Below are positions 1 through 8,036 of a DNA stretch of 64,000 bases, one piece after another. Position 1 is the first letter of the stretch, and the number at the start of each line of letters is the position of its first letter. Origin of the DNA: Ruminococcus flavefaciens (GTDB lineage: Bacteria > Bacteroidota > Bacteroidia > Bacteroidales > P3). The stretch spans positions 186,001 to 250,000 of the forward strand of contig JAMPAI010000002.1 of assembly GCA_023667315.1 (NCBI GenBank), given 5' to 3'. The position numbers and the translations under genes were made by a program. The notes beneath the pieces were generated by a model. It was given only the letters and a program-made list of their open reading frames with translations. It ran no database searches and was not told the origin of the DNA.

Positions 1-79
1 CCACAAATTCCGCCTTCTTGGATTTTATGCAGCGAAGAAGTTCGTTCCGTTCTTCCTCACGTCCTATCATTTGTATCAT
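1..79 (-). CDS. AAA ATPase (ATPase_2 type), 5' end only
   Basis: Only the first 26 codons lie in the window, running off the left edge. Reading from ATG at 79 (or the in-frame ATG at 70) gives MIGREEERNELLRCIKSKK followed by AEFV. This is the usual opening of PF01637-type AAA ATPases, which continue into a GRRRVGKT-like Walker A; that part is outside the window. A good -7 box (TATCTTTG, 107-100) sits about 20 bp upstream, so the 5' leader would be very short. Upstream of the promoter are two palindromes (126-214), the same arrangement of private repeats seen before three other ATPase loci here. The family call rests on about 23 residues and on the context, so it is probable rather than certain. 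Confidence 0.7.
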   Translation of the reverse strand, partial: MIQMIGREEERNELLRCIKSKKAEFV

Positions 80-99
80 TTACAGGGAGTTTTGTGCTG

Positions 100-107
100 C
101 AAAGATA
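100..107 (-). promoter_or_regulatory. -7 promoter box for the 1-79 ATPase
   Basis: TATCTTTG read on the minus strand, a perfect match to the Bacteroidota consensus TAnnTTTG, followed by GC. Expected transcription start is near 93, about 14 nt before the ATG at 79. Confidence 0.65.
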
Positions 108-125
108 GCAAAAATCGAGATATAC

Positions 126-214
126 AACAGCCAAAAGTTTCAAAAAAGCAAACTTTTGGCTGTTCGATAGAGTGATATAACAGCCAAAAGTTTTGAAAAG
201 CCGAACTTTTGGCT
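126..214. repeat. Two tandem palindromes between the ATPase promoter and the flippase-like gene
   Basis: Palindrome 1 has perfect 15-bp arms (AACAGCCAAAAGTTT at 126-140, its complement at 150-164) around a 9-bp loop. Palindrome 2 has 11-bp arms (AGCCAAAAGTT at 182-192, complement at 204-214) around an 11-bp loop. The two share the arm core AGCCAAAAGTT and form a direct repeat with a period of about 53-54 bp. The right arm of palindrome 2 includes two bases of the stop codon (213-215) of the neighbouring gene. They could act as terminators for that gene, but no long T-run follows, and the same private-repeat pattern precedes other ATPase loci in the window. Confidence 0.85.
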
Positions 215-1301
215 ATGCTTCTTTCTTGGCTTTTGTCCGGCTCTTGTTGTACAACGGAAGTATGCAGAGGGAGGCCAGGCCGGCCAGGATGATGAGGGCC
301 GTTTGGGTGCCCCAGGCGATCCAGCCTGCCGTGTAGCCGATGGTCTTGGCCACGCCGAACACCGACAGCGTTTCGGAAATGATTACCGGATACACGCCGA
401 TGCCGCCGGGAGTCACCATGATGCCGATCGTGCCCATCGCCAGCGCGATCAAGGCCAGTTCCAACGAACTGCCCGACAAGGCCTGCAGGCTGTGGAAGGC
501 GTAGTGCATCATCAGCAGGTAACACAGCCACAAACCGATGGAATAGGCCACGAACAGCCAGGGTTTCCTAAGATGACCCAGGGAGGTGAAGCCCTCGCCG
601 AAGCCTTTCAGCACATTGGCGATCTTGGCCATGACGCTGCCGGGCTTGAACCGGGAGATATTCTTCCGGCAATAGACCACCAGCCACCATATTCCGGCAA
701 CCAGCAGCACGCCAAAGGCAATCATGATCCAAAGCCCGCCATGGCCGTTGCCGGCCTGACGGTTGAACAGGCCGCTCACATAGTTGTGAAGCGCCTTGTA
801 TTCTATCAGGAAGGAGGCGGCGAAAATAAGCAGGAAGGTAATCACGTCGATGACCCGTTCGCTCAGCACCGTGCCCAGCGACTTCTGCACCGGCACCTTT
901 TCATAGCGGTAGAGGAAAGTGCAGCGCAGCACCTCGCCCAGACGCGGTATCGCCAGATTGGCGAAGTAGCCCACCATCACGCTGCAGAACGTGTTCAGGA
1001 AGCGGGGTCTGTAGCCCATCGGCTCAATCAGCAGGTTCCAGCGCAGGGTGCGGAAAACGTTGCTCAACAGCCCGAAAACGGCGATCCAGAACACCATGAT
1101 CCAGCGCGCGTTGCGCAGTGAATGGCCGATTTCGGCCTTTTCTTCCGCACTCAGGTTGTTTTGAAAAAGCCAGATGATGAAGATGCCGAAAGTAAAAAAG
1201 ACGCAGAATTTTAAGATCTGCCTTAAGATATTGGCAACCGAACGTTGTTTCTGAGGCGTTTCGGATGCCGTGGCTTCCGACTGAGGGGTATCGTGGTTCA
1301 T
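213..1301 (-). CDS. Flippase-like / lysylphosphatidylglycerol synthase TM-region family membrane protein (UPF0104)
   Basis: A 362-residue polytopic membrane protein. After a charged N-terminus (about residues 1-27), hydrophobic segments lie near 30-48, 67-83, 104-118, 150-167, 190-211, 249-271, 284-310 and 325-352. The family signature is visible as R-T-LRW near 85-90, PRLGEVLR near 120 and TPGGIGVYP near 300. Such proteins are predicted lipid or glycolipid flippases or the membrane half of MprF; the substrate is unknown here and no synthase domain is attached. It starts 9 bp after panD and is probably co-transcribed with it. Its stop codon (TAG, 215-213) runs into the second palindrome, suggesting that DNA was inserted right at the gene's 3' end. 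Confidence 0.85.
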   Translation of the reverse strand: MNHDTPQSEATASETPQKQRSVANILRQILKFCVFFTFGIFIIWLFQNNLSAEEKAEIGHSLRNARWIMVFWIAVFGLLSNVFRTLRWNLLIEPMGYRPRFLNTFCSVMVGYFANLAIPRLGEVLRCTFLYRYEKVPVQKSLGTVLSERVIDVITFLLIFAASFLIEYKALHNYVSGLFNRQAGNGHGGLWIMIAFGVLLVAGIWWLVVYCRKNISRFKPGSVMAKIANVLKGFGEGFTSLGHLRKPWLFVAYSIGLWLCYLLMMHYAFHSLQALSGSSLELALIALAMGTIGIMVTPGGIGVYPVIISETLSVFGVAKTIGYTAGWIAWGTQTALIILAGLASLCILPLYNKSRTKAKKEA

Positions 1302-1310
1302 CGGCAGGGG

Positions 1311-1658
1311 CTATTTCACGACTTTGTTGTCTTCGGGAAAAATCACGGTGGGCTTATGCGTCTTGGCCTCTTCGGGGGTCATGGAGGCAAACGAGACGAT
1401 AATCACCAGGTCGCCCACCTGAACCTTGCGCGCGGCCGCTCCGTTGAGGCCGATCACGCCGCTGCCCCGCTTGCCCTTGATAACGTAGGTGTCGAGCCGT
1501 TCGCCGTTCATGATATCGTAAATATGAACCCGCTCGTACTCGCAGAGGTTGGCGGCATCCATCAAATCTTCGTCTATGGTGATGCTGCCCACATAATTAA
1601 GGTCGGCATACGTTACCTTGACGCGGTGTATCTTGGATTTCAGCACTTCAATTTCCAT
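1311..1658 (-). CDS. panD: Aspartate 1-decarboxylase proenzyme
   Basis: Pyruvoyl-dependent enzyme converting L-aspartate to beta-alanine for pantothenate and CoA synthesis. The 115-residue length is about normal. The self-cleavage site is visible: G24-S25 in YVGSITID, where Ser25 becomes the pyruvoyl group. The catalytic region [10 protein letters not shown] and the LNGAAARK segment are also present. The ATG at 1658 gives the standard N-terminus [16 protein letters not shown]. The following gene on this strand begins 9 bp downstream, implying a two-gene transcript. PanC and PanB are not in the window. Confidence 0.96.
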   Translation of the reverse strand: MEIEVLKSKIHRVKVTYADLNYVGSITIDEDLMDAANLCEYERVHIYDIMNGERLDTYVIKGKRGSGVIGLNGAAARKVQVGDLVIIVSFASMTPEEAKTHKPTVIFPEDNKVVK

Positions 1659-1703
1659 AGTCTGACGGCATTAAAATTGGGCGACAAAAGTAAAAAATAT
1701 ACT

Positions 1704-2459
1704 TTATAGAACCTTATAAAAATTACCCGAATTGGCTTGCGCCGTGGGCATGACAACGATGTCGTTGAGGCATACGTGGGCGGGCAGGTTCACGCAATAG
1801 GCCACCAGGTCGGCTATATCCTCGCCCTTAAGCGGCGTAAAGCCCTTATAGACCTGCTCGGCCCGCTGGGTATCGCCGTGAAAGCGCACGGTGGAGAACT
1901 CGGTTTCGACCGCACCGGGGCAAATCTGCGTAACCTTGATGTTGTAGGGAAGGCACTCCATGCGCATGGAGCGGCTCAGCGAATCGACCGCGTGCTTGGA
2001 GGCGCAATACACGTTGCCGTTCATATAGGTTTCCTTGCCGGCAATGGAGCCCAGGTTGAACACATGGCCGCGCTTGCGGGCAATCATGCCGGGAAGCACG
2101 GTGCGGCTCACGTACAGCAGCCCCTTCACGTTGGTGTCTATCATGCGTTCCCAGTCGTCCACCAGGCCTTCCTGCAGGGGTTCAAGACCCGCGGCCAGCC
2201 CCGCGTTGTTCACCAACACGTCTATGTTTTTCCAGGCTTCGGGCAGGTTGCCCAGGTTCTGCTCCACTTCGGAGAGGTGGCGCACGTCGAACACCAGGGG
2301 CAGCACCTCGGTCTGCTTAGAGAGTTCGGTGCAGACGGCCTCCAGTTTCTCGCGGCGGCGACCGGTAAGTATAAGCGCGTAGCCTTCGTTGGCCAGGCGG
2401 GCGGCAATGGCCTTGCCGATGCCCGAGGTGGCGCCCGTTATCAAAGCTGTCTTTTTCAT
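1704..2459 (-). CDS. Short-chain dehydrogenase/reductase (YdfG-like)
   Basis: Classical 251-residue SDR. The NADP-binding motif TGATSGIG is at 8-15, NNAG at 84-87, the catalytic Ser near 138, and YxxxK at Tyr151/Lys155 (YCASK). The N-terminal Arg pair after the second strand (GRRREK) fits NADP(H) preference. The closest functional relatives I can name are 3-hydroxy acid / serine dehydrogenases of the YdfG type; the substrate cannot be read from sequence. It follows queE on the same strand with a gap of about 20 bp, so the two may share a transcript. Confidence 0.88.
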   Translation of the reverse strand: MKKTALITGATSGIGKAIAARLANEGYALILTGRRREKLEAVCTELSKQTEVLPLVFDVRHLSEVEQNLGNLPEAWKNIDVLVNNAGLAAGLEPLQEGLVDDWERMIDTNVKGLLYVSRTVLPGMIARKRGHVFNLGSIAGKETYMNGNVYCASKHAVDSLSRSMRMECLPYNIKVTQICPGAVETEFSTVRFHGDTQRAEQVYKGFTPLKGEDIADLVAYCVNLPAHVCLNDIVVMPTAQANSGNFYKVL

Positions 2460-2480
2460 TTTCTTGTTTTTCGATTGAAG

Positions 2481-3080
2481 TTATTCCACGCCGATAAGCT
2501 TATGCACCTGCAGGGAAAGGTTCCAGCGCGGATGCGCCTTGGCGTATTCGATGATTTGTGGAAGTATCTTTTTGTATTCGCCCCATTCGGGTTGCAGGAA
2601 ACAGAGGCAGGCGTCGGATACCTGCGCCGCCTGCTGCTCGGCAAAATCGAAGTCGGAGGCCTGCCCTATCACCACCTTGAGTTCGGAGGCCGAGCGGTAA
2701 TACTCGGGCAGAACCTCAATGTTCTTTTTAGGCGAGAGGCAGATCCACTCCCATGCTCCCGAAAGGGGTTCGCTGCCGGAGGTTTCCAGCCAGCGTTGCA
2801 GGCCGGCCTTCTTGAGTTCGGCACACAGGGCGGTCAAATCGTGCAGGGCCGGTTCTCCGCCGGTAACCACGCAGTGCCTGGCGCCGCTGCGGGCGGCTTC
2901 CCGCGCCAGTTCCGCCACGGGAACCGAGGGATAGCCCTCAGGGTTCCAAGACTGCGGTGTGTCGCAGAAGGGACACGCATTACGACAACCGGCCAGCCGC
3001 ACAAAATAGGCGGGCCAGCCGGCATGTGTCCCCTCCCCTTGCAGGGAGTGGAAGGTTTCTACAACGGGAAGCGAATCCAT
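2481..3080 (-). CDS. queE: 7-carboxy-7-deazaguanine synthase (radical SAM)
   Basis: Radical SAM enzyme that contracts 6-carboxytetrahydropterin to 7-carboxy-7-deazaguanine in queuosine (preQ0) synthesis. The protein is 199 residues. The cluster-binding cysteines are C32, C36 and C39 (CRNACPFC), the normal CxxxCxxC, preceded by the family's FHSLQGEGTHAG. TGGEP follows at about residue 94 as the SAM-binding GGE motif. Its pathway partner queD lies 36 kb away in this window (38714-39184). It starts 3 bp after the CoA-transferase stop, so these genes may be translated from one message. Confidence 0.95.
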   Translation of the reverse strand: MDSLPVVETFHSLQGEGTHAGWPAYFVRLAGCRNACPFCDTPQSWNPEGYPSVPVAELAREAARSGARHCVVTGGEPALHDLTALCAELKKAGLQRWLETSGSEPLSGAWEWICLSPKKNIEVLPEYYRSASELKVVIGQASDFDFAEQQAAQVSDACLCFLQPEWGEYKKILPQIIEYAKAHPRWNLSLQVHKLIGVE

Positions 3081-3083
3081 GGC

Positions 3084-3740
3084 TTAGCACATGGGCTTCA
3101 AGTCGGGCGAAATGATCAGGGTGGCTTCGGTGGCCGCCTGAACGTCTTCGGGCTTGAATTCGGGATTGATTTCAATCAGCTCGATGCCCTTGGGGGTAAC
3201 CTTCATCACGCCCATTTCGGTAACGATAAGGTTCACGCGGCCTTTGGCCGTCAAGGGAAGGCTGCATTTCTTCAAGATCTTGGGATTGCCCTTGGCGGTG
3301 TGTTCCATAGCCAGGATCACGAGCTTGGCGCCGGTAAGCAGGTCCATCGCGCCGCCCATGCCGGGAGTCATCTTGCCGGGAATCATCCAGTTGGCCAGGT
3401 CGCCCTGCTCGTCCACCTGCATGGCGCCCAGCACGGTGGCGTCCACGTGGCCGCCGCGGATAATGCCGAACGAGGTGGCGCTGCTGAAGGTGCAGGAACC
3501 CACGGTGGGCGAGGTGAAACCGCCGCCGGCATTGATGTATTCGGGGTCTTCCTGACCTTCGGCGGGGGTGGGTCCCATGCCGAGCAAGCCGTTTTCGGAC
3601 TGCAAGATAACCTTAACGCCGGGTGCCAGATAGTTGGGCACCATGGTGGGCAAACCGATACCGAGGTTCACCACATCGCCGTTCTTCAATTCCTTGGCCA
3701 CACGCCGGGCGATAACTTCGCGAATTTGATTCTTATCCAT
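3084..3740 (-). CDS. CoA-transferase subunit B (acetoacetate/butyrate type)
   Basis: A 218-residue beta subunit of a two-component family I CoA-transferase (AtoA/ScoB/CtfB type). The catalytic glutamate is E49 in SENGLLGMGP; the NLGIGLP and GGHVDATVLGAMQVD segments are typical. In lysine-fermenting Bacteroidales such an enzyme moves CoA between butyryl-CoA or acetyl-CoA and acetoacetate, which fits the kam operon 2 kb away. The partner alpha subunit, normally adjacent, is absent on both sides: the upstream neighbour is a SUMF1 lipoprotein with its own terminator and the downstream neighbour is queE. The subunit call is firm; the exact acyl substrate is inferred. Confidence 0.9.
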   Translation of the reverse strand: MDKNQIREVIARRVAKELKNGDVVNLGIGLPTMVPNYLAPGVKVILQSENGLLGMGPTPAEGQEDPEYINAGGGFTSPTVGSCTFSSATSFGIIRGGHVDATVLGAMQVDEQGDLANWMIPGKMTPGMGGAMDLLTGAKLVILAMEHTAKGNPKILKKCSLPLTAKGRVNLIVTEMGVMKVTPKGIELIEINPEFKPEDVQAATEATLIISPDLKPMC

Positions 3741-3757
3741 GATTGCAATGTTTTAAG

Positions 3758-3792
3758 CAAAAAAAAGCCGACCTGCCCTCGGCAAATCGGCT
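3758..3792 (-). terminator. Terminator of the SUMF1 lipoprotein gene
   Basis: On the minus strand, AGCCGA/TCGGCT outer arms with an inner TGCC/GGCA stem are followed by a run of Ts (the plus strand shows A-rich 3758-3766). It lies downstream of the gene ending at 3842 and upstream of the CoA-transferase start. Confidence 0.75.
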
Positions 3793-3841
3793 GTGAATTT
3801 ACAAATTATTTTTAAGATGGTTCCACCACCTTCCCAACGCA

Positions 3842-4678
3842 TTACGGAATCATCGCAATGCGGAAACCGCAGGTGCTGTGGCCGGGATCGTAATTGATGC
3901 GGGTGGAAACGCGGGCGGCGCGGTAGTTGTCATCGTAACTGCCGCCGCGGGCCGAATAGCCCTTGCCTGCATCTTCCTTGGGGCCGGTAGGATTGTCGGT
4001 GTCGGCGGGGTCGTAGTCGTCATAGAAATCGGAGCAGAATTCCCATACGTTGCCGCACATATCATAAATGCCCAGTTCGTTGGCAATTTTAGTGCCTACC
4101 GGATGGCTTTTCCCATCGCTGTTGAGGTTGTACCATGCAATCTTGTCGAGATCGTCGCTGCCGCTGTAGGAGAGATAGCCTTGGCTCTTGTTGCCTCCTC
4201 GGGCGGCGTATTCCCATTGCGCTTCGGTGGGCAGCACGTATTTCTTGCCCGTTTTCTTGCTCAGACGTTCGCAGAATTTCACCGCTTCTTCGTGGCTTAC
4301 GTAATACATCGGGTAGTTGTCGCCCTCGCCCGCCAATTCTCCTACGCCTAACAGCACTTCTCCTGCCGCTTCAGCCTGTTGGGCCAAAGTGGTGCCCATC
4401 ACGGCCTTCCATTCGGCCTGCGTAATTTCATACTTGCCGATATAGTAGGAATCCAGTTTGACGGTACGTACCGGGTTTTCGTTGACAAAGCCATTGTCGT
4501 CCACGGGACCCATCTGGAATTCCCCTCCTTCTACATACACCATCTCGATGTCTACATCGAAGTCCAGGTCTTCGCCACCGCCACCGCCGCCACCTTTGTT
4601 GTCTTTTTCCTTGTCGCACGAGGCCAACAGACACAATGCCATTGCACCCAGTAAGCCGAATTTGATCGCTTTTTTCAT
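3842..4678 (-). CDS. SUMF1/formylglycine-generating-enzyme-fold lipoprotein
   Basis: A 278-residue exported lipoprotein. The signal sequence ends in the lipobox LLASC with Cys21 as the lipidated residue, then comes a charged stretch and a run of seven glycines (about 29-35) that probably forms a flexible tether. The rest is one SUMF1 domain: MVYVEGGEFQMG near 47-58, LPTEAQWEYAARGG in the middle, YDMCGNVWEFCSDFY and RGGSYDDNYRAARVSTR towards the end. True sulfatase-activating activity cannot be concluded; in Bacteroidota this fold is common in surface and gliding/secretion lipoproteins. A perfect -7 box lies about 50 bp upstream. Confidence 0.9.
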   Translation of the reverse strand: MKKAIKFGLLGAMALCLLASCDKEKDNKGGGGGGGEDLDFDVDIEMVYVEGGEFQMGPVDDNGFVNENPVRTVKLDSYYIGKYEITQAEWKAVMGTTLAQQAEAAGEVLLGVGELAGEGDNYPMYYVSHEEAVKFCERLSKKTGKKYVLPTEAQWEYAARGGNKSQGYLSYSGSDDLDKIAWYNLNSDGKSHPVGTKIANELGIYDMCGNVWEFCSDFYDDYDPADTDNPTGPKEDAGKGYSARGGSYDDNYRAARVSTRINYDPGHSTCGFRIAMIP

Positions 4679-4725
4679 CTTTTTTGTTTTGATTGGTTAA
4701 TACTATTGGTTTTCAAAAACTCCTA

Positions 4726-4733
4726 CAAAGGTA
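4726..4733 (-). promoter_or_regulatory. -7 promoter box for the SUMF1 lipoprotein
   Basis: TACCTTTG on the minus strand, matching TAnnTTTG, about 48 bp upstream of the ATG at 4678. Confidence 0.7.
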
Positions 4734-4855
4734 AGTATTATATTATAACAAAACGCAGACATCTGCAACATAAGGTGGCTTTAATTTTTCAACAGTTTTT
4801 TAAGGATTATCGCTCCAGAAAAGATTCTATCAGGTTGTTCAATGGAATATTACCG

Positions 4856-5251
4856 TTAAAACAAGTTTTTTTGACCTCCGTCCAAAATATTTTGACGGAT
4901 AATTTCAACTTGGTCTTTCAATGGCTGCAAGTCGTTTTTGAGAATAAAGAAGACTTCCTGCGGGTCGGTCATGGCATATTCATGAGAGACTATATTTCGA
5001 AATGCAAAGATTGTTTTCCATGGAATGGAAGTATATTGAGACAGCAATTTTCCTTCTGTATGCCTATCCATTTGCCGCAAGGTTTCACCTATGGTTTGCA
5101 AACACATACAAGTGGAATTAAAGGTAATCATACCCAACATATCCTTGCCGAAATCTTCAAAAGAAAGAATCTGCAAAGTGGACTTCTCCACAAAGGATAT
5201 TTTGTCTAAAACGTAATCCAATAAGTCGAGAACCCTTGCTTTATTAGACAT
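4856..5251 (-). CDS. HepT-like HEPN toxin
   Basis: A 131-residue, mostly helical HEPN-domain protein. The RNase motif Rx4-6HxY is present as R85-N86...H90-E-Y92 (FRNIVSHEY). HepT proteins cleave RNA unless AMPylated by the partner MntA nucleotidyltransferase. The partner is the adjacent upstream gene, overlapping this start by 8 bp (5244-5251), the standard MntA/HepT order and spacing. The pair is clearly AT-richer than its neighbours, consistent with acquisition. An inactive relative is possible, but the catalytic residues are intact. Confidence 0.9.
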   Translation of the reverse strand: MSNKARVLDLLDYVLDKISFVEKSTLQILSFEDFGKDMLGMITFNSTCMCLQTIGETLRQMDRHTEGKLLSQYTSIPWKTIFAFRNIVSHEYAMTDPQEVFFILKNDLQPLKDQVEIIRQNILDGGQKNLF

Positions 5252-5537
5252 AGATAGCGTCTTTTTCGAGTTCTTCCTTAAAAGCGGGACGCATATTGGC
5301 GCGCAAAGAAATCACATCTACCTTACAGCCAAACAGCTTCTCCAAATCACATTGTATGTCAAAGCGGACAAAGAAGGAAGGCTCCGATAAGAGTATACAA
5401 ACATCAATATCGCTCTTTTCAGTGCTTTGCGCACGCGCCTGACTGCCGAAAAGCCCCATTTCCAGAATACCGTACTTCTGACTGTTGGCTCTTTTATAGT
5501 CACTCAAACTTTGCAATATTTGACTCTGTTGGAGCAT
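5244..5537 (-). CDS. MntA-like minimal nucleotidyltransferase antitoxin
   Basis: A 97-residue minimal nucleotidyltransferase. The motif GS(x)10(D/E)x(D/E) is seen as G31-S32-Q-A-R35 and S42-D43-I-D45, enough for the metal-binding pocket. In characterised pairs the protein AMPylates a tyrosine of HepT and neutralises it; here the HepT Tyr92 is the obvious candidate. The ATG at 5537 is about 20 bp behind a good -7 box. The gene overlaps hepT by 8 bp, indicating translational coupling. Confidence 0.9.
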   Translation of the reverse strand: MLQQSQILQSLSDYKRANSQKYGILEMGLFGSQARAQSTEKSDIDVCILLSEPSFFVRFDIQCDLEKLFGCKVDVISLRANMRPAFKEELEKDAIYV

Positions 5538-5556
5538 AAAATAGGAATTACTGCCA

Positions 5557-5564
5557 CAAATTTA
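5557..5564 (-). promoter_or_regulatory. -7 promoter box for the mntA-hepT pair
   Basis: TAAATTTG on the minus strand, followed by TGGC, 20 bp upstream of the mntA start. Confidence 0.65.
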
Positions 5565-5603
5565 CACTTTTTTTTACAGTATACAGGGATTCTGTTGGAG
5601 AAT

Positions 5604-5637
5604 AAAAAAGCGGCAGGGAACTTTAATCCCTGCCGCT
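5604..5637 (-). terminator. Terminator of the kam operon
   Basis: Perfect 11-bp arms (AGCGGCAGGGA at 609-619 of the 5-kb block, complement at 5627-5637) with a 7-bp loop, followed on the minus strand by a T-run (A604-A609 on plus). It sits 30 bp after the kamE stop. Confidence 0.9.
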
Positions 5638-5667
5638 ACGAGTTCGGATGTATCGAGGCACCGCGCG

Positions 5668-6456
5668 CTACTTTCCCATCCGGGCGGCGATTTCCTGGGC
5701 GAGGTAGGAGGCCACGTCATCGGCGTAGGAGTTCATGCCGAAACCGGCGTCGAAACCCAGTTCCTTGCCCAATTCGTAGGTGATGCGCGGGCCGCCGCAG
5801 CATACAATCAGTTTGCCGCGCAGGCCTTCGGCCTCCAGCATCTCGATCATCTCGGTCATGTTCTGGATATGCACGTCTTTCTGCGTTACCGTCTGCGATA
5901 CCAGAATGGCGTCCGCCTTGAGCTCGATGGCCTTGGCGATCAACTCTTCGTTGGGCACCTGGCTGCCGAGGTTGTAGGCATCGATCATCTCGTAGCGTTC
6001 CAGACCGTAGTGGCCGGCAAAACCCTTCATGTTCATGATGGCATCGATGCCCACCGTGTGCGCGTCGGTACCCGTGCTGGCACCCACCACCACAATCTTG
6101 CGGCCGATGTGTTCCTTGATGTAGGCGTCGGTTTCCTCCATGCTCATCACGGTCGATTCCACCTTGGGCACGTGAATGGAGGTGTAGTCCACCGTGTGCG
6201 TGCAGGCACCGTAGGCGTTAAAGAAGGTGAAGCCCTCGGTAAGCTCGTGGTAATACACAATCTGCGGGTTCTCGAAACCCATCTTGCGCAAGAGCTGCTT
6301 GGCCGCCTCCACCGCCTCGTCGCCGCAGGGCACGGGCAGGGTGAAGCTAAGCTGTGTCTTGCCGTCGTTCATCGTGTCGCCATACGGCTTGATCTTCTTG
6401 GGGTCGTAAGTCTTGTCGATTTCTTCGTGTGAAGTCGAATATAATCCGCCGCTCAT
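5668..6456 (-). CDS. kamE: D-lysine/L-beta-lysine 5,6-aminomutase beta subunit
   Basis: The 262-residue B12-binding subunit of the PLP- and adenosylcobalamin-dependent aminomutase of lysine fermentation. The cobalamin motif DxHxxG is D131-A-H133-T-V-G136. Lys144, the lysine that forms the internal aldimine with PLP in the characterised clostridial enzyme, is at the matching position (MNMKG). The C-terminal Rossmann-like domain carries the GG-P segment near residue 224. It begins 1 bp after the kamD stop, so translation is very likely coupled. A strong terminator follows. Confidence 0.95.
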   Translation of the reverse strand: MSGGLYSTSHEEIDKTYDPKKIKPYGDTMNDGKTQLSFTLPVPCGDEAVEAAKQLLRKMGFENPQIVYYHELTEGFTFFNAYGACTHTVDYTSIHVPKVESTVMSMEETDAYIKEHIGRKIVVVGASTGTDAHTVGIDAIMNMKGFAGHYGLERYEMIDAYNLGSQVPNEELIAKAIELKADAILVSQTVTQKDVHIQNMTEMIEMLEAEGLRGKLIVCCGGPRITYELGKELGFDAGFGMNSYADDVASYLAQEIAARMGK

Positions 6457-6457
6457 G

Positions 6458-8017
6458 TTATTCTCCTTTCTTCATTAAGTCAATAAACGGGTTCTCGTAA
6501 TGCTCGCGTTTTTCGGCCACGCCTTGCAGGCCTTTCCCGCCGTTCTTGGGGCGTTTGATGTCGGCGAAGATACCCTTTTCGAGAGCCGTGAAAAGCCCTT
6601 CCTTTTCCATCTGCTGCAAGAGCGCGGTGGCCTTGTCGAGCACTTCCGCGGCACGCTTGCGCACCAGGCCGCCTTCCTTGAACTCCATTTCCTCGCCGAT
6701 GTTCTTCATGTTGTTGAAGATATAGCGGGCGTTCTCGATAGACAGGTAGCGGTCGCTCATAAAGGGCGTGTGGATGGCCTCGGTGGGCATGCCCAGCAGT
6801 TGCAGACCCTGGTGTGTCCAGATGCCGATCATGTTGAAGAGGGCATCCTGCAGGTGGCCGCGGAAGATGTTTCCGGTCATGAACTTGGTGGGAGGCATGT
6901 ATTTAAGCGGCGCGTTGGGGAAGATCTCGCGCAACATCTGCGCCTGCGCCAGTTCCATCAGAAAGCCGTTCTCCAGTTTGGGATCCATTTCGAAGGCGTG
7001 CCCCAAGCCCATCTGTTCTTCGGGAAGCCCCGCCAGAAGCGCCAGCTGCTCGTTGATGAAGTCGGAGGCCAGCACGGTGTGCGCCTCGGCCACGGCGTCG
7101 GCGGTGGTGAGGTAGTTGTCTTCGCCCGTGTTGATGATCACGCCCGCAAAACCGTTGATGACGCGCGAGAAATACTGGTCGACAAGCGTGCGCTGCATGT
7201 TGATGTCGCGGAAAAGAATGCCGTAGAGGGCGTCGTTCAGCATCACGTCCAGGCCTTCCAAGGCTCCCATCACGGCGATTTCGGGCATACACAGGCCGGA
7301 GCAGTAGTTGCAAAGGCGGATGTAGCGTCCCACTTCCTCACCCACTTCGTCGAGTGCCTTTCGCATGATGCGGAAGTTCTCCTGCGTGGCCATGGTGCCG
7401 CCGAAACCTTCGGTGGTGGCGCCATAGGGCACGTAGTCCAGAAGGCTCTGGCCGGTGGTGCGGATCACGGCGATGATGTCGGCGCCCTGACGGGCGGCGG
7501 CCTGCGCCTGGGTAACGTCTTCGTAGATGTTGCCGGTGGCCACGATCACGTAAAGATAGGGCTTGGGGCCTTCGCCGATGGTGTCCAGGTAGTGCTGACG
7601 GCGGGCGCGGCGGGCGCGGATGCGCTTCATCGAGGCGTCGATATAGGGCTGGAGGGCTGCATGGCGCTTCTCGGCCGACGCCACAGGCACCTTGCCCAAA
7701 TCATACTGTCCCGCGCCCACCATTTCGGCAATCTGCTGCGGAGTCTTGCCGGTTTCCACCACGGCATTGCCCATCACGAACATCACCCCCTCACCCAACA
7801 GACCGGCGTCCTTGAGGGCGTCCACCACCACGTTGGGATAGGGCACCCCGTCTTCGGTTACGCCGTCTATGCCCAACAGACGGGCAATCGTCCTTTCAGT
7901 GGCCACGGTCGTGTAACCGTCCACAAAACGCTGCACCTGTCCGGCGATATTGCCGGCGGCCGTCCGCGCTTGTTTCACCTTGTCGAAATCAAGGCCTAAT
8001 TTGCTTTTTTGGTTCAT
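6458..8017 (-). CDS. kamD: D-lysine/L-beta-lysine 5,6-aminomutase alpha subunit
   Basis: The 519-residue catalytic TIM-barrel subunit, close to the usual 515-520. I place the start at the ATG at 8017 (MNQKSKLGLDFDKVKQAR), which matches the family N-terminus; a longer open frame runs upstream but only reads through kamC out of frame. Recognisable segments are TERTIARLLGIDGV, YLYVIVATGNIYEDV, RQGADIIAVIRTTGQSLLDY and PYGATTEGFGGT. With KamE it migrates the terminal amino group of D-lysine or beta-lysine. Gene order kamC-kamD-kamE with 19- and 1-bp gaps shows one operon. Confidence 0.96.
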   Translation of the reverse strand: MNQKSKLGLDFDKVKQARTAAGNIAGQVQRFVDGYTTVATERTIARLLGIDGVTEDGVPYPNVVVDALKDAGLLGEGVMFVMGNAVVETGKTPQQIAEMVGAGQYDLGKVPVASAEKRHAALQPYIDASMKRIRARRARRQHYLDTIGEGPKPYLYVIVATGNIYEDVTQAQAAARQGADIIAVIRTTGQSLLDYVPYGATTEGFGGTMATQENFRIMRKALDEVGEEVGRYIRLCNYCSGLCMPEIAVMGALEGLDVMLNDALYGILFRDINMQRTLVDQYFSRVINGFAGVIINTGEDNYLTTADAVAEAHTVLASDFINEQLALLAGLPEEQMGLGHAFEMDPKLENGFLMELAQAQMLREIFPNAPLKYMPPTKFMTGNIFRGHLQDALFNMIGIWTHQGLQLLGMPTEAIHTPFMSDRYLSIENARYIFNNMKNIGEEMEFKEGGLVRKRAAEVLDKATALLQQMEKEGLFTALEKGIFADIKRPKNGGKGLQGVAEKREHYENPFIDLMKKGE

Positions 8018-8036
8018 TGTATGTCTATGTATTTCT

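Noticed and set aside
1737-3815. Long plus-strand open frame of 692 codons
   Set aside because: It runs antisense across the SDR, queE and CoA-transferase genes, all of which have clear motifs; it reads low-complexity His/Gly-rich sequence, a typical shadow in GC-rich coding DNA.
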